The position numbers were made by a program, and so were the translations under genes. A DNA stretch of 64,000 bases, from NCBI GenBank assembly GCA_039809495.1, contig JBDHVC010000024.1, forward strand, positions 1 to 64,000, in the 5' to 3' direction. The stretch's first letter is position 1. Each line of letters starts with the position of its first letter. The DNA is from JAFLCL01 sp039809495. GTDB taxonomy: Bacteria; Myxococcota_A; Polyangia; Polyangiales; Sandaracinaceae. The notes beneath the pieces were generated by a model, which saw nothing but the letters and a program-made list of their open reading frames with translations, searched no databases and was not told the origin of the DNA. Below are positions 38,460 to 47,100 of this stretch, piece after piece.

Positions 38460-38714
38460 GTGAAGGAGCTCGCCCGCTTTCTCTTGCAGAACGCTCAGAT
38501 CGACTTCTCGGGCGAGATCTCGATCGAGCAAGTTCGCCAATTCCTTCGCGAAGACGACTCCCGTGAGGCTCGGGCGCTCCTCGGCAGGCTCATCGAAGAC
38601 AAGGGCGTCGACGACATGCTCATCACGATCGCCGACTGCCTGAAGGAGTACATCGCCGACGGGATCAGCGAGGAGACGATCCGCGCGCAGCTCGCGGTCT
38701 ACTCCGAGAGCTGA
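38460..38714 (+). CDS. 84-aa acidic helical protein, unknown function
   Basis: A small gene starting at GTG 38460, which has GGAGG 5 bases upstream; the longer open frame starting at 38343 adds a non-protein-like Arg/Pro segment. The product is acidic and largely helical: ELARFLLQNAQIDFSGEISIE, EARALLGRLIEDKGVDDMLI and ISEETIRAQLAVYSES. It has no signal peptide or membrane segment, so it is probably cytoplasmic. I do not recognise it. It sits alone between the GT4 gene and the outer-membrane protein gene. Confidence 0.7.
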   Translation: MKELARFLLQNAQIDFSGEISIEQVRQFLREDDSREARALLGRLIEDKGVDDMLITIADCLKEYIADGISEETIRAQLAVYSES

Positions 38715-38778
38715 TCCGACGCGACGCACACGCGCGAGCACGCGTCAGCCGAGCTTGACGGTCGACTCCGCGTGGCGA

Positions 38779-38784
38779 TAGCGT
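38779..38784 (+). promoter_or_regulatory. Candidate -10 element (TAGCGT), leaderless spacing
   Basis: TAGCGT ends 8 bases before the ATG at 38793, which is one reason to prefer that ATG over the upstream in-frame GTG at 38772. Confidence 0.45.
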
Positions 38785-38792
38785 TCCGCCCG

Positions 38793-39830
38793 ATGCTGCG
38801 CCGACCTCGAGCGTTTCTCGCCCCGACCTCCATGGCGTCTCGGGCCGGCCTCTGGATGGGCGGGGCGCTGCTCGCCGGGCTCCTCCTCGCGCCAGCGACC
38901 GCGTCGGCTCAGGGGATGAACCTCGCGCTCTCGCGCTTGCGCGTCCCCGAGGGGACGGGCGGCTGCAGCGGCGCCGACTTCTGCCCCGACAACGAGGCGT
39001 GGGCGAGCCTCGCGACGCAGCTCGCGGGCGCGATGATCCCGCCCCTCATCCAGCCCGCGCATACCCGCGGGCCGCGCAGCTTCTATCTCGGCGTCGAGAC
39101 GATGTTGACCGGGATCGAGGCCAACCAAGACTACTGGCAGCGCGGGACCGAGGGAGACGCCGGGAGCGTGGATCGCAACCGAGCGGTGCGCTCGATCCTC
39201 GCGTGGACGCGGGTGTCGATCCGCAAGCCGCTGCCCTTCGGCTTCGAGCTCGGGATGAGCGGCGGCTACGTCGTCGACACCGAGTACTTCACCGTCGGCG
39301 CGGAGCTGCGGTGGGCGCTGCTCGAGGGGTGGACGGGGCGCGACTGGCTCGTCCCCGACTTCGCCATCCGCGCGGCGGTGCAGAGCGTCGTCGGCGACGC
39401 GCAGTTCAACATGACCGTCGTCGCGCTGGACGCGACCTTGTCGAATTCGTTCGTCATCGGCGACGCCTTCGAGCTCTCCCCGTACGTCGCTGGCCAAGCG
39501 AATTTCACCTTCGCCGACACGGAGCTGGTCGATCTCACGCCGACCGTCGACGCGTGGCGGCTCTGCGATCCCGCCCCGCCCGATCCCTCGATCGGCGCTC
39601 GCCTCGCGTGCCGCGGCGATCCGAGCGACTTCAACAACAGCGCCGTCTTCCGGAGCCTGCGCACGATCCGCCCGCGGATGGTCATCGGCGCTCAGGCGCG
39701 CTACGAAATCGTCACGCTGAACGCGGCGTTCTCGTTCGACCTCGTGCCCCCGCACGACATGGACGCGGCGCTCGCCGCCTCGCTGCCGCGCCAGTGGCGC
39801 CTCGATCTGGGGCTCGGGTTCTCGTACTGA
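38793..39830 (+). CDS. Putative outer-membrane beta-barrel protein
   Basis: 345 aa. Signal peptide with a hydrophobic core LWMGGALLAGLLLA and AxA cleavage site (ATASAQG). The mature part is strand-rich with aromatic-alternating stretches (SFYLGVETMLTGIEA, TLNAAFSFDLVP, WRLDLGLGFSY) and ends in Tyr preceded by alternating hydrophobics, as BamA-recognised barrels do. Function unknown. The stop is immediately followed by a tandem repeat array. Confidence 0.75.
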   Translation: MLRRPRAFLAPTSMASRAGLWMGGALLAGLLLAPATASAQGMNLALSRLRVPEGTGGCSGADFCPDNEAWASLATQLAGAMIPPLIQPAHTRGPRSFYLGVETMLTGIEANQDYWQRGTEGDAGSVDRNRAVRSILAWTRVSIRKPLPFGFELGMSGGYVVDTEYFTVGAELRWALLEGWTGRDWLVPDFAIRAAVQSVVGDAQFNMTVVALDATLSNSFVIGDAFELSPYVAGQANFTFADTELVDLTPTVDAWRLCDPAPPDPSIGARLACRGDPSDFNNSAVFRSLRTIRPRMVIGAQARYEIVTLNAAFSFDLVPPHDMDAALAASLPRQWRLDLGLGFSY

Positions 39831-39910
39831 GCGAGCTGGGCGCGTCGCGAGCTGGGCGCGTCGCGAGCTGGGCGCGTCGCGAGCTGGGCGCGTCGCGAAC
39901 TGGGCGCGTC
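39831..39910 (+). repeat. Five tandem copies of a 16-bp unit directly after a stop codon
   Basis: The unit is GCGAGCTGGGCGCGTC. Copies 1-4 are identical (39831-39894) and copy 5 differs by one base. The array starts at the base after the barrel-protein stop and ends 13 bp before the convergent lipoprotein's stop codon. Being in the shared 3' region, it would be part of both transcripts. It has no spacer structure. Confidence 0.95.
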
Positions 39911-39923
39911 GCGAGCGTCGCGC

Positions 39924-42047
39924 TCAGCAGTGCGGGCGCCAGATGAGGACGGTGTTGTTGTCCTCGCGACACTCGTTGGCCGCGCCGCCTGCCGGCAGAT
40001 CGGTCGGATCGTCGATGATCGCGTAGTAGTCGGTCGTGGGCGCGACGAACGGCACGCGCACGCGCACGGTCTCCGCGCCGCCTTCGGGCAGCAGGGTGGT
40101 CGTCGTCACGGCCTCCGCGACGCGCTCGCCCGAGCGCGGGCCGCCGCGCCAGAAGCTGACGACGATGCCCGGCCCGACGCGGGCCAGGCCCCAGTTCTGG
40201 ACCTCGACGCTCAGCTCCAGCTCTCCGCTCGGCGTGCACGCGTAATGACCACGGCCGCCCCAGAGGTCGGGGCTGTAGAGCGTCGTGTCGCGTCGCTCGG
40301 CGAGGTTCTGTCGGTACGTGTTGGAGTCGCGCCAAGAGGGCGTCTCGTGGCGGGGGATGAGGCCGGCCTCGGTGACGTTGGTGATGTGGTAGGTGTGCTG
40401 GTTCCAGACCCTCCGCGCGCCGACCCAGCGTCCGCGCGCGTCGCCCCAGACGAAGACGCCCGGCTCCGTCAGGCGGGGGCGGAGGAAGAACGCCTCCGCG
40501 TTCGCGGAGAACACGATCTCGGCGCGCCCGTCACCGTCGACGTCCGCGATGACCGGGTTCTCGGTGCGCGTCCTCGACGAGTTCGGGTTCGTGAAGAGGA
40601 TGCGGCCCGTGACGCCATCGAACACGTAGAACTGATACTGATCGTTGTAGACGACCTCCGTGCGGCCGTCGCCGTTGAAGTCGAAGAGGCTCGAGCCGGT
40701 GACCGCCGACGACCCGTCGTCCGAGGGGGAGACCCACCGAAGCCCCGCGTCGCCGCAGCCGCGCGGGTTGTCGCGGGCGATACAGTCTGGATCGTAGACG
40801 CCGTAGAGGGACGCGTGCGCGACCGCGATCTCGACGTCGCCATCTCCGTCGAAGTCGCCGACGGTGGGCGCGCCGCCCCCCGGGAAGCCCGAGAGCCCCT
40901 CGAGCCGGCGATCCCAGAGCACGGCGCCCGTTCGATCGTCGAGCAGGCGGAGGCGGCCGCGCCCGACGTGGACCACCTCGGGGCCGGGGTTGTCGAGCAA
41001 GACGTCGGCGACGGCGCAGAAGCCATCGGGGACGTCGGTGTTGCGCCAGAGGTAGGAGCCATCCATCCGGATCGCGGCGTTGCCCGCGATCACCTCTTGG
41101 ATCCCGTCGTCGTCGAGATCGGCGACGCACGAGATCGGGCCGAGCATCTGGTTCACGCCGCGCGACGCGTCGTCGGCGCCGCGCGCGATGAGCGCGCCCG
41201 TGCGACCCTCGACGATCCACCTGCCCGCGATGACCTCGACGTTGCCGTCGCCGTCGAGATCCGCGAGGGACACCGCGCCGCCGATGCTGCGGTTCCAGCG
41301 CTCGCCGCGGTCGGTCGCCGGCGGGTAGGGCGACATCCAGAGCAGGGTGCCGTCGTGGTTGATCGCGTACATCGAGTCGTAGGTGCCGATGCCGACGTAC
41401 TCGACGTATCCGTCCCCGTCGATGTCGCCGGCCGCGATGTTGGTCGAGGGCTCGAAGGGGCCGATCGCGACCGGATCGCTCGGCCAGGTGATCGTCTCGT
41501 TCGTCATCGGATCCCAGACGCGGAGGACGCCCTGCTCGTCGTCCAGGGTCGCGTAGGAGATGAACGCGATCACGGGGTGCGGCTCGCCCCCGTCGGTCGA
41601 GTCGGGATCGATCACCACCGGCGTCGCGCAGACGTGGACGAACGCCGGCCGCTCGACGCTCCGACCTCCCGGCCACCAGCGCTCGAGCACGGGCGTGTCG
41701 AAGGGGTCGACCGCGGGCGTCACGCTGCAGTGGCTCGGATCGGGGTGCGGCTCGAGCGGGGGCTCGAGCGCGTCGGGGCGATCCCCCGGGGCGTCGGCGC
41801 CCGTGTCGAGCGTCGCCGTGTCCGGGGCGAAGATCACGTCGGGGGCGGGCTCGCCATCGCGCACGGCCGCGTCGAGCGAGGCGTCGAGCGAGGCGTCGAG
41901 CGAGGCGTCCGGCTCGGGCGAGGCGGCGTCGAGCGTTCCGTCGGCGTCATCCGGCCCGTGAACGAGGTAGCAGCCCGTCGACGCGAGGATGGGCGAGAGC
42001 GCGGTCAGTGCGACGAGCGCGGCGGAGGAGGTCGGTCGAGCGGGCAC
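39924..42047 (-). CDS. Exported FG-GAP/VCBS-repeat lipoprotein with CARDB-like C-terminal domain
   Basis: 707 aa. Signal peptide with lipobox LASTGC, then an acidic low-complexity spacer containing a DASL repeat. The main part is an integrin-like propeller with repeated calcium-type loops (AGDIDGDGYVEYVG, ADLDGDGNVEVIAG, GDFDGDGDVEIAVA, ADVDGDGRAEIVFS). The C-terminal 120 residues resemble a CARDB domain, and the chain ends HC. This is a surface-exposed protein of unknown ligand. The GTG at 42047 is the best start; no ATG lies near the signal peptide. Confidence 0.85.
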   Translation of the reverse strand: MPARPTSSAALVALTALSPILASTGCYLVHGPDDADGTLDAASPEPDASLDASLDASLDAAVRDGEPAPDVIFAPDTATLDTGADAPGDRPDALEPPLEPHPDPSHCSVTPAVDPFDTPVLERWWPGGRSVERPAFVHVCATPVVIDPDSTDGGEPHPVIAFISYATLDDEQGVLRVWDPMTNETITWPSDPVAIGPFEPSTNIAAGDIDGDGYVEYVGIGTYDSMYAINHDGTLLWMSPYPPATDRGERWNRSIGGAVSLADLDGDGNVEVIAGRWIVEGRTGALIARGADDASRGVNQMLGPISCVADLDDDGIQEVIAGNAAIRMDGSYLWRNTDVPDGFCAVADVLLDNPGPEVVHVGRGRLRLLDDRTGAVLWDRRLEGLSGFPGGGAPTVGDFDGDGDVEIAVAHASLYGVYDPDCIARDNPRGCGDAGLRWVSPSDDGSSAVTGSSLFDFNGDGRTEVVYNDQYQFYVFDGVTGRILFTNPNSSRTRTENPVIADVDGDGRAEIVFSANAEAFFLRPRLTEPGVFVWGDARGRWVGARRVWNQHTYHITNVTEAGLIPRHETPSWRDSNTYRQNLAERRDTTLYSPDLWGGRGHYACTPSGELELSVEVQNWGLARVGPGIVVSFWRGGPRSGERVAEAVTTTTLLPEGGAETVRVRVPFVAPTTDYYAIIDDPTDLPAGGAANECREDNNTVLIWRPHC
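41869..41904 (-). repeat. Three perfect tandem copies of a 12-bp unit encoding the DASL repeat
   Basis: The + strand unit GCGTCGAGCGAG is repeated exactly three times; on the minus strand it encodes the Asp-Ala-Ser-Leu repeats in the spacer after the lipobox. The 12-bp period keeps the frame, so copy-number change would only alter spacer length. Confidence 0.93.
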
Positions 42048-42196
42048 GATGCGAGACTCTTACACAAGCGGCATGCCAGTCGAATTCGCGTGGAACGCTC
42101 GGCGAAACGGCGCGCCCTCGCGCGCCGCCTTCGCCCCGTTCGTTTCCTGACGGTCGCCGAGCGTCTCGGCGCTCGACGCTCTGCTAAGGAGCGCGG

Positions 42197-42958
42197 ATGC
42201 GCTACGTGAGGCTCGAGGTTTCCGGGGTGGAGCGGTGGGGCACGCCGTCGAGCGACGAGGTCGTGCGCCTGCTCGATCGCGCGCCCTACGACGGCGGCGA
42301 AGAGACGGGCGAGCGCGCCTCGAGCGCGCGGCTCCTTCCCCCCGTCGATCCGACGAAGATCGTCTGCGTCGGGCGCAACTACGCGGCGCACGCGAGGGAG
42401 CTCGGCAACGAGGTGCCGAGCGAGCCGCTGCTCTTCTTCAAGCCGAGGAGCGCGCTCATCGGCTCTGGCGAGGCGATCGTGCTCCCTCGCGAGAGCCAGC
42501 GGATCGAGCACGAGGGCGAGATTGCGATCGTCGTCGGGCGGCGGCTCAGGCGCGCGAGCGAGGACGAGGCGGCGCGCGCGGTCTTCGCGATCACGGCCGC
42601 GAACGACGTCACCGCGCGCGATCTCCAGAAGAAGGACGTGCAGTTCACGCGGGGCAAGGGCTTCGACACGTTCTGCCCGATCGGCCCGTGGATCGAGACC
42701 GAGACGGGCCCGCTCGACGGGATCACCGTCGAGACGCGCGTCGACGGCGTCATTCGGCAGCGCGGCTCGAGCGCGTCGATGATCTTCCCGATCCCGACGC
42801 TCCTCGCCTACGTCTCGAGCATCATGACGCTCGTCCCCGGCGACGTCGTCCTCACCGGGACGCCGGAGGGCGTGGGCCCGCTCGCGCCCGGTCAGCGGGT
42901 CGAGGTCGAGGTGTCGGGCGTCGGCGTCCTCTCGAGCCCCGTCGCGGCCGAAGGCTGA
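42197..42958 (+). CDS. Fumarylacetoacetate hydrolase-family enzyme
   Basis: 253 aa FAH/HHDD-type hydrolase or isomerase acting on a dicarbonyl compound. Typical motifs are KIVCVGRNYAAHARELGN, the metal-ligand region HEGEIAIVVGRRLR, NDVTARDLQ, KGFDTFCPIGPW and VLTGTPEGVGPL. The start is well supported by AAGGAG ending 5 bases before the ATG. Single gene; exact substrate not predictable. It converges with the next gene with only 5 bp between the stops. Confidence 0.92.
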   Translation: MRYVRLEVSGVERWGTPSSDEVVRLLDRAPYDGGEETGERASSARLLPPVDPTKIVCVGRNYAAHARELGNEVPSEPLLFFKPRSALIGSGEAIVLPRESQRIEHEGEIAIVVGRRLRRASEDEAARAVFAITAANDVTARDLQKKDVQFTRGKGFDTFCPIGPWIETETGPLDGITVETRVDGVIRQRGSSASMIFPIPTLLAYVSSIMTLVPGDVVLTGTPEGVGPLAPGQRVEVEVSGVGVLSSPVAAEG

Positions 42959-42963
42959 GCGGG

Positions 42964-44208
42964 TCAGCGGGTCGCGATGCGGATCACGCCGTCGTCGCCG
43001 AGGCGGATCGCGCCCGACTCTCCGCCGCAGCCCTGACAGGCGGTCCAGAGCAGCTCGCCCCGCGAGGGAGGCGTCCGCGTCACGGCGAGCGGAGCCTGCT
43101 CGCGCTCGAGGATGAACGAGGCGCCGTGCCAATAGCCTCGATCGGGCCGCGGATAGAGGACGGCGATGAGCGTGTCTTCGCCGCTTCGGCCCGACACGAC
43201 GAGCGCCTCGTCTCCGGCGGTCGGCGACCAGAGGAAGGGGCCGTTCGTGAGCTCCCAGCCGGCGAGGGCGTCGCGGGTCGCGTGTCCTCGCGCGAGCGCT
43301 CGGTCGCCGTCGGTGGCGTCGTAGGGCTGGAAGGCGTCGGCCCACGGCGCGAGCTCCGCGACGGAACGCAGGGCCGCTCGCAGCTCGTCGAGCGAGAGGG
43401 AGACGTCGACGAAGGTGCGGCTCTGCGCGGGCTCGGGGTAGGCGAGCTCCGGCGCCGCGCCGTAGCAGCAGTGAAACGCCGCCGGCTGAACCGTCGGGAG
43501 CGTCGGACCGGGGGCCTCGGGCTGCTCGGTGCGCGCGGCACATCGGTGGAAGTCGGCGCCCTGGTCGTCGCGCGCGCCGCGCAGGACGGCCCGCTCTCCG
43601 AGGCGCGTCGTCACGTTCGAGGCCGTCCACTCCGGCCGCTCGACCCCCATCGCGATCACGCCGAAGCCGCTCGCGCACGAGGCGGGATCACGCATGCAGG
43701 CGTCGAGATCGATCGAGCCGCCCGTCGCGTACGCGCTCGCGTCGGGCCCCCCGCACGCACGCTCCCACTCGAGCTCCGAGCAGAGGCGCCCCTCGCGCTC
43801 GGCGCAGAGCGACGCCGCCTGGCTGCGCGAGGTGACGAGCAGCGGCGCGAGGCGAGGGTCGTTGGGGTAGGGCCTGCGATCCATCGCGAAGGCGGGGAGC
43901 TCGACGCGCACGCGATCGGCCTCGCGCGAGGGGCGGCGGAACGGGGTGCCGGGGACGCTCCCGACCTCGAAGGCCCCGGCGGGGATCTCGACGCGTGGCC
44001 CGTCGGTGGGCGCGCGCCGCCGTGGCCGCTCGGGCACCTCGGGAGCGACGCCGCTCGAGGAGCTCGCCGCGCTCGCGGGCGCGGGCTCGGCCGCGCTCAC
44101 CGCGGGGCTCGGCGCGGGCTCGTGCGGGCGAGCGTCGCGCGCGCCACAACCGGCGAGGAGCGAGGGCGCGAGCGCGGCGGCGAGCCATCGGAGCGAGGCG
44201 CGGAGCAT
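42964..44208 (-). CDS. Lipoprotein with formylglycine-generating-enzyme (SUMF1)-like domain
   Basis: 414 aa. Signal peptide with lipobox SLLAGC, an Ala/Ser/Pro linker, then an FGE-sulfatase-like fold: RVEIPAGAFEVGS, GRLCSELEWERACGG, MGVERPEWTASNV and AVLRGA. The C-terminal ~170 residues add an extra strand-rich domain containing ACQGCG. Classical FGE active-site cysteines are not evident, and most bacterial relatives are not sulfatase activators. TATCGG lies 7 bases upstream of the ATG at 44208. Divergent partner not recognised. Confidence 0.75.
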   Translation of the reverse strand: MLRASLRWLAAALAPSLLAGCGARDARPHEPAPSPAVSAAEPAPASAASSSSGVAPEVPERPRRRAPTDGPRVEIPAGAFEVGSVPGTPFRRPSREADRVRVELPAFAMDRRPYPNDPRLAPLLVTSRSQAASLCAEREGRLCSELEWERACGGPDASAYATGGSIDLDACMRDPASCASGFGVIAMGVERPEWTASNVTTRLGERAVLRGARDDQGADFHRCAARTEQPEAPGPTLPTVQPAAFHCCYGAAPELAYPEPAQSRTFVDVSLSLDELRAALRSVAELAPWADAFQPYDATDGDRALARGHATRDALAGWELTNGPFLWSPTAGDEALVVSGRSGEDTLIAVLYPRPDRGYWHGASFILEREQAPLAVTRTPPSRGELLWTACQGCGGESGAIRLGDDGVIRIATR

Positions 44209-44278
44209 GTCCTCGCCGATAGCGAGGCGCGGGGCACGACGTCAACAAAGCGGCGTCGTTCGGCTCCTCGGAACACGA

Positions 44279-44306
44279 ACGCCCCGAGGTCTTCACCTCG
44301 AGGCGT
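44279..44306 (-). terminator. Terminator of the RNase P RNA gene
   Basis: Read on the minus strand, a 12-bp stem with one G-U pair (44295-44306 with 44279-44290) closes on the loop GAAG. It begins 4 bases after the end of the P1 helix of rnpB. Confidence 0.85.
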
Positions 44307-44310
44307 CCGC

Positions 44311-44696
44311 GGTCGGAGGGCTCGTAAGCCGAGTTCTGTCCCTGCATCCGTCGCCAGCGTGCAGGTGGTGATCATTCCTCTTGGGCCTGCGTCGCCGCAG
44401 GCCTCCAGCGACACACCCGGAGGCTCGGACGGGCCGTCCTCGAGCGCCTCCCTATTCGGTCTTGCTCCAGATGGGGTTTGCCTCGCGACCGATGTCACCA
44501 CCGGCCCGGTGAGCTCTTACCTCACCCTTTCACCCTTACCTCGCGCGCTCTCGCGAGCGGGCGAGGCGGTTTGCTTTCTGTTGCACTCTCCTCGGGGTCG
44601 CCCCCACCAGCCGTTAGCTGGCATCTCGCCCTGCGGAGCTCGGACTTTCCTCCCGTGGCCCGAGGGCCGCGAGCGATCACCCGAGCCGCTCCGACC
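44311..44696 (-). ncRNA. rnpB: RNase P RNA, bacterial type A
   Basis: The catalytic RNA of RNase P, about 386 nt on the minus strand. The signature sequences are all present: GAGGAAAGTCC near the 5' end, CAACAGAAAGCAAACC in the middle, and ACAGAACTCGGCTTA near the 3' end. The first ~15 and last ~14 nucleotides pair as P1, which fixes the ends at about 44696 and 44311. Short open frames over this region are spurious. This gene accounts for the only gap of more than 300 bases in the window (44209-44725); the rest of that gap holds only the terminator and flanks. Confidence 0.97.
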
Positions 44697-44725
44697 CGCT
44701 CAGCATGACGAAAGACGCGCGCTCG

Positions 44726-45670
44726 TCAACCGCCTCGCGCGGCCCTCTCACGAAACCAGGCGGCCGTCGCGGCGAGCCCCTCCTCGAGCGGCGTCGGAGC
44801 CCCGGTCGCCTCCGGGCTCGGGACGAGCACCGAGCGCTCGACGTCCCCGTCGCGCCGCGCGCCCGGCTCGATCCGCGCTCGCGTCCCGAGCACCGCCGCG
44901 AGCGTCTCGGCGAGCGCGCGGGTCGTCGTCTCGACGCCCGTGGCGCAGTGCGCGATCGGGAGCGCGAGCGCGCCCTCGAGCGCCTTCACGTTCGCTCGAA
45001 CGACGTCGCCGACGAAGACATAGTCGCGCACGCAGCCCGCGTCGCCCTCGGCGCGTCGAGCGTTCACGCGCAGGGGCTCGCCTCGGAGCAGTCGGTCGGT
45101 GAAGATCGCCACGACCCCGGCCTCTCCGTGCGGATCCTGCCGCGGCCCGTACACGTTCGCGTACCTCAGGATCCGCGCGTCGAGCGGGAAGTCGTGGGCG
45201 TAGCGCCGCAGGTAGCTCTCCGCGGCGAGCTTGCTGCATGCGTAGGGCGAGAGGGGGAGCGGCGGCGTCTCGAGCGTCGCCTTCGCGGGCTCGGGCACCT
45301 CGCCGTAGATCGCGCCGCCCGTCGAGGCGAGCACGAAGCGTCGCACGCCGCTTCGGGCGCTCGCCTCGAGGAGGTTCAGCGTGCCGAGCACGTTGATCTC
45401 GGCGTCGCGGCGCGGCTCGCGGGTGCTGACGACGACGCTCGTCTGCGCCGCTTGGTGGCTGACGGCCTCGAACCGCTCGTCCTCGAAGAGGCGATCGACG
45501 CGGGCTCGGTCGCGGAGATCACCCTCGACGAAGCGCGCGCGCGAAGGCACGTTCTCGCGCCGGCCGCTCGAGAGATCGTCCAGCACGACGACGTCGTGGC
45601 CGAGCGCGAGCAGGGCGTCCGCGACGTGGCTCCCGATGAACCCGGCGCCTCCGGTGACGAGGATCTTCAT
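44726..45670 (-). CDS. NAD-dependent sugar epimerase/dehydratase (GalE-like)
   Basis: 314 aa extended SDR. NAD-binding GGAGFIGSH at residues 7-15, catalytic Ser/Thr at 116-117 (ASTGGAIYG) and the Y143-x3-K147 pair in YACSK. The RYANVYGPRQDPHGEAGVV stretch is typical of UDP-glucose 4-epimerase-type enzymes. A GGAG lies 5 bases before the ATG. It starts 29 bp after the 5' end of rnpB on the same strand and could feed sugars to the glycosyltransferases in this window. Exact substrate unknown. Confidence 0.9.
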   Translation of the reverse strand: MKILVTGGAGFIGSHVADALLALGHDVVVLDDLSSGRRENVPSRARFVEGDLRDRARVDRLFEDERFEAVSHQAAQTSVVVSTREPRRDAEINVLGTLNLLEASARSGVRRFVLASTGGAIYGEVPEPAKATLETPPLPLSPYACSKLAAESYLRRYAHDFPLDARILRYANVYGPRQDPHGEAGVVAIFTDRLLRGEPLRVNARRAEGDAGCVRDYVFVGDVVRANVKALEGALALPIAHCATGVETTTRALAETLAAVLGTRARIEPGARRDGDVERSVLVPSPEATGAPTPLEEGLAATAAWFRERAARGG

Positions 45671-45733
45671 GGCATCTCCAGCTCGTGAGGGGGACGAACC
45701 ATGCGCGATGCCGCGGGCGAAGGGAAGGACACG

Positions 45734-46111
45734 TCAGCCTGGAGGGTGGAGCTGGACGTCGAGCGCTCGCAGCGTCGGCTCGCGCAAGGCCGAGAGCCGC
45801 GGGACCACCTCGAGGGCGCGCGCATCGCCCTGGGCGGCGAGGGCCTCGATCGTCGCGCACGCCTCACCCATCGCGAGCGCCCCGACCTGTCGAAGGACGC
45901 TCTTGAGCCGATGCGCCTCGAGCCGCAGGCCCTCGAGATCCCGTCGCTCCGCGGCGAGCGCGATCGAGCGCGTGGTCGCCTCGATCGACTCGAGCGCGCC
46001 CTCGACGAGGTCCGTCACGATCCCGCTGTCCCCGTAGCGGGCCGCCTGCTCGGAGAGCCGAGCGAGGGGCGCGGGATCGAAGACCGGAGGATCCACCCTC
46101 CAAAGGTGCAT
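45734..46111 (-). CDS. Histidine phosphotransfer (HPt) domain protein
   Basis: 125 aa single HPt domain. The helical segment LRLEAHRLKSVLRQVGA matches the HPt core A-H-x-L-K-[GS], with the phosphorylatable His at residue 67. The N terminus (~20 residues) is a short tail, and the last helix completes the four-helix bundle. It would relay phosphate between a hybrid kinase and a response regulator, but neither is adjacent, so the pathway is unknown. Confidence 0.85.
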   Translation of the reverse strand: MHLWRVDPPVFDPAPLARLSEQAARYGDSGIVTDLVEGALESIEATTRSIALAAERRDLEGLRLEAHRLKSVLRQVGALAMGEACATIEALAAQGDARALEVVPRLSALREPTLRALDVQLHPPG

Positions 46112-46185
46112 GGGTCGGGGAGCGTCCTCAACCCCCCCCTCACGCCGACGATCATCGAGGCGTGGATCGGCTCGCGCGAGGGGCC

Positions 46186-46191
46186 TAGAGT
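46186..46191 (+). promoter_or_regulatory. Candidate -10 element (TAGAGT), leaderless spacing
   Basis: TAGAGT ends 6 bases before the ATG at 46198. The intervening GGAGGG touches the ATG and would be too close to act as a standard ribosome binding site. Confidence 0.45.
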
Positions 46192-46197
46192 GGAGGG

Positions 46198-47100
46198 ATG
46201 CAGGATCTCGAAGAGAGGGTCCGAGAGAAGCGGGTCCGCTCGCACGACGGCGCCGAGATCGCGTACCACGTGATCGGCGATGGCCCGCCGATCATCCTCG
46301 CCAACGGCCTCGGGGGGAGCTGGCGCGCGTGGGCCCATCAGCTGCGCCACTTCGGTGGCCGACGTCGCTTCATCAGCTGGGACTACCGGGGGATGTACCG
46401 ATCGCCCATCCCGCAGAACCGGCGCGATCTCGGCGTGCTCCGCCACGCGCTCGACGGCCTCGCGGTCCTCGACGCGGAGGGCGTGGATCGGTGCGAGATC
46501 TTCGGCTGGTCGATGGGGGTCCAGGTCGCCCTCGAGATGGTGCGGCAGGCCTCGCATCGCTTCGAGAGCCTCGTCCTCATCAACGGCGTCGCCGGGAGCC
46601 CCTTCCGAACCCTCGGGGGCTCTCCGACGATCGGCGCGCTCGCGCCGCCGCTCCTCAGGGGCCTTCAAGGCGTCCCCGGCCTGCTCTCGTCCGTGACCTC
46701 CCGCGCGGTGATGTGGCCTCGCACGGTCGACATCGCGGTCGGCCTGGGGATCGCGGCGCGGACGATCGATCGCGGCGTCTTCGAGGCGCTCGCGCAGTCG
46801 TTCAAGGATCTCGACATGGGGGTCTACGCGCGCATCCTCGAGCAGCTCGGCGAGCACGACGCCCACGACGTCCTCCGACGCATCGAGGTGCCCCTCCTGA
46901 TGATCGCGGGGGGGCGCGATCTGATGACGCCGAGGATCGCGGCCGAGCGCATCGCCAAGGGGGTCGCGCACGGCGAGCTCTTCGTCGTGCCGGAGGGCAC
47001 CCACTACATCGCGGTCGAGTTCCCCGATCTGCTCAACGCGCGGATCGCTCGCTTCCACGCGGAGCACGCCCTCGGGCCCGCGAGCGGGGAGCCGGGTTGA
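46198..47100 (+). CDS. Alpha/beta-hydrolase fold enzyme
   Basis: 300 aa. The oxyanion-hole region ANGLGGSWRAW, nucleophile elbow GWSMG (Ser105), the acid in AGGRDLMTP and the His in EGTHYIAVEFPD make a complete catalytic triad. It is similar in style to epoxide hydrolase, esterase or haloperoxidase-like enzymes; the substrate is unknown. The stop is overlapped by the TTG of the following lipoprotein gene (TTGA), so the pair is cotranslated. Confidence 0.9.
   Translation: MQDLEERVREKRVRSHDGAEIAYHVIGDGPPIILANGLGGSWRAWAHQLRHFGGRRRFISWDYRGMYRSPIPQNRRDLGVLRHALDGLAVLDAEGVDRCEIFGWSMGVQVALEMVRQASHRFESLVLINGVAGSPFRTLGGSPTIGALAPPLLRGLQGVPGLLSSVTSRAVMWPRTVDIAVGLGIAARTIDRGVFEALAQSFKDLDMGVYARILEQLGEHDAHDVLRRIEVPLLMIAGGRDLMTPRIAAERIAKGVAHGELFVVPEGTHYIAVEFPDLLNARIARFHAEHALGPASGEPG

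Noticed and set aside
39831..39910. CRISPR-like array
   Set aside because: Copies are directly adjacent with no spacers and no cas genes are near, so it is a plain tandem repeat.
42185..42190. TAAGGA as a leaderless -10 before the FAH-family gene
   Set aside because: It overlaps a good Shine-Dalgarno sequence (AAGGAG, 5 bases from the ATG), which explains the A/T-rich bases without a promoter.
44600..44660. TGGCAT sequence as a second sigma-54 promoter
   Set aside because: It lies inside the rnpB sequence and lacks the GC at the -12 spacing.
44478..44708. Open frames over the RNase P RNA
   Set aside because: The region carries all bacterial type A rnpB signatures and a P1 helix; the frames are spurious.
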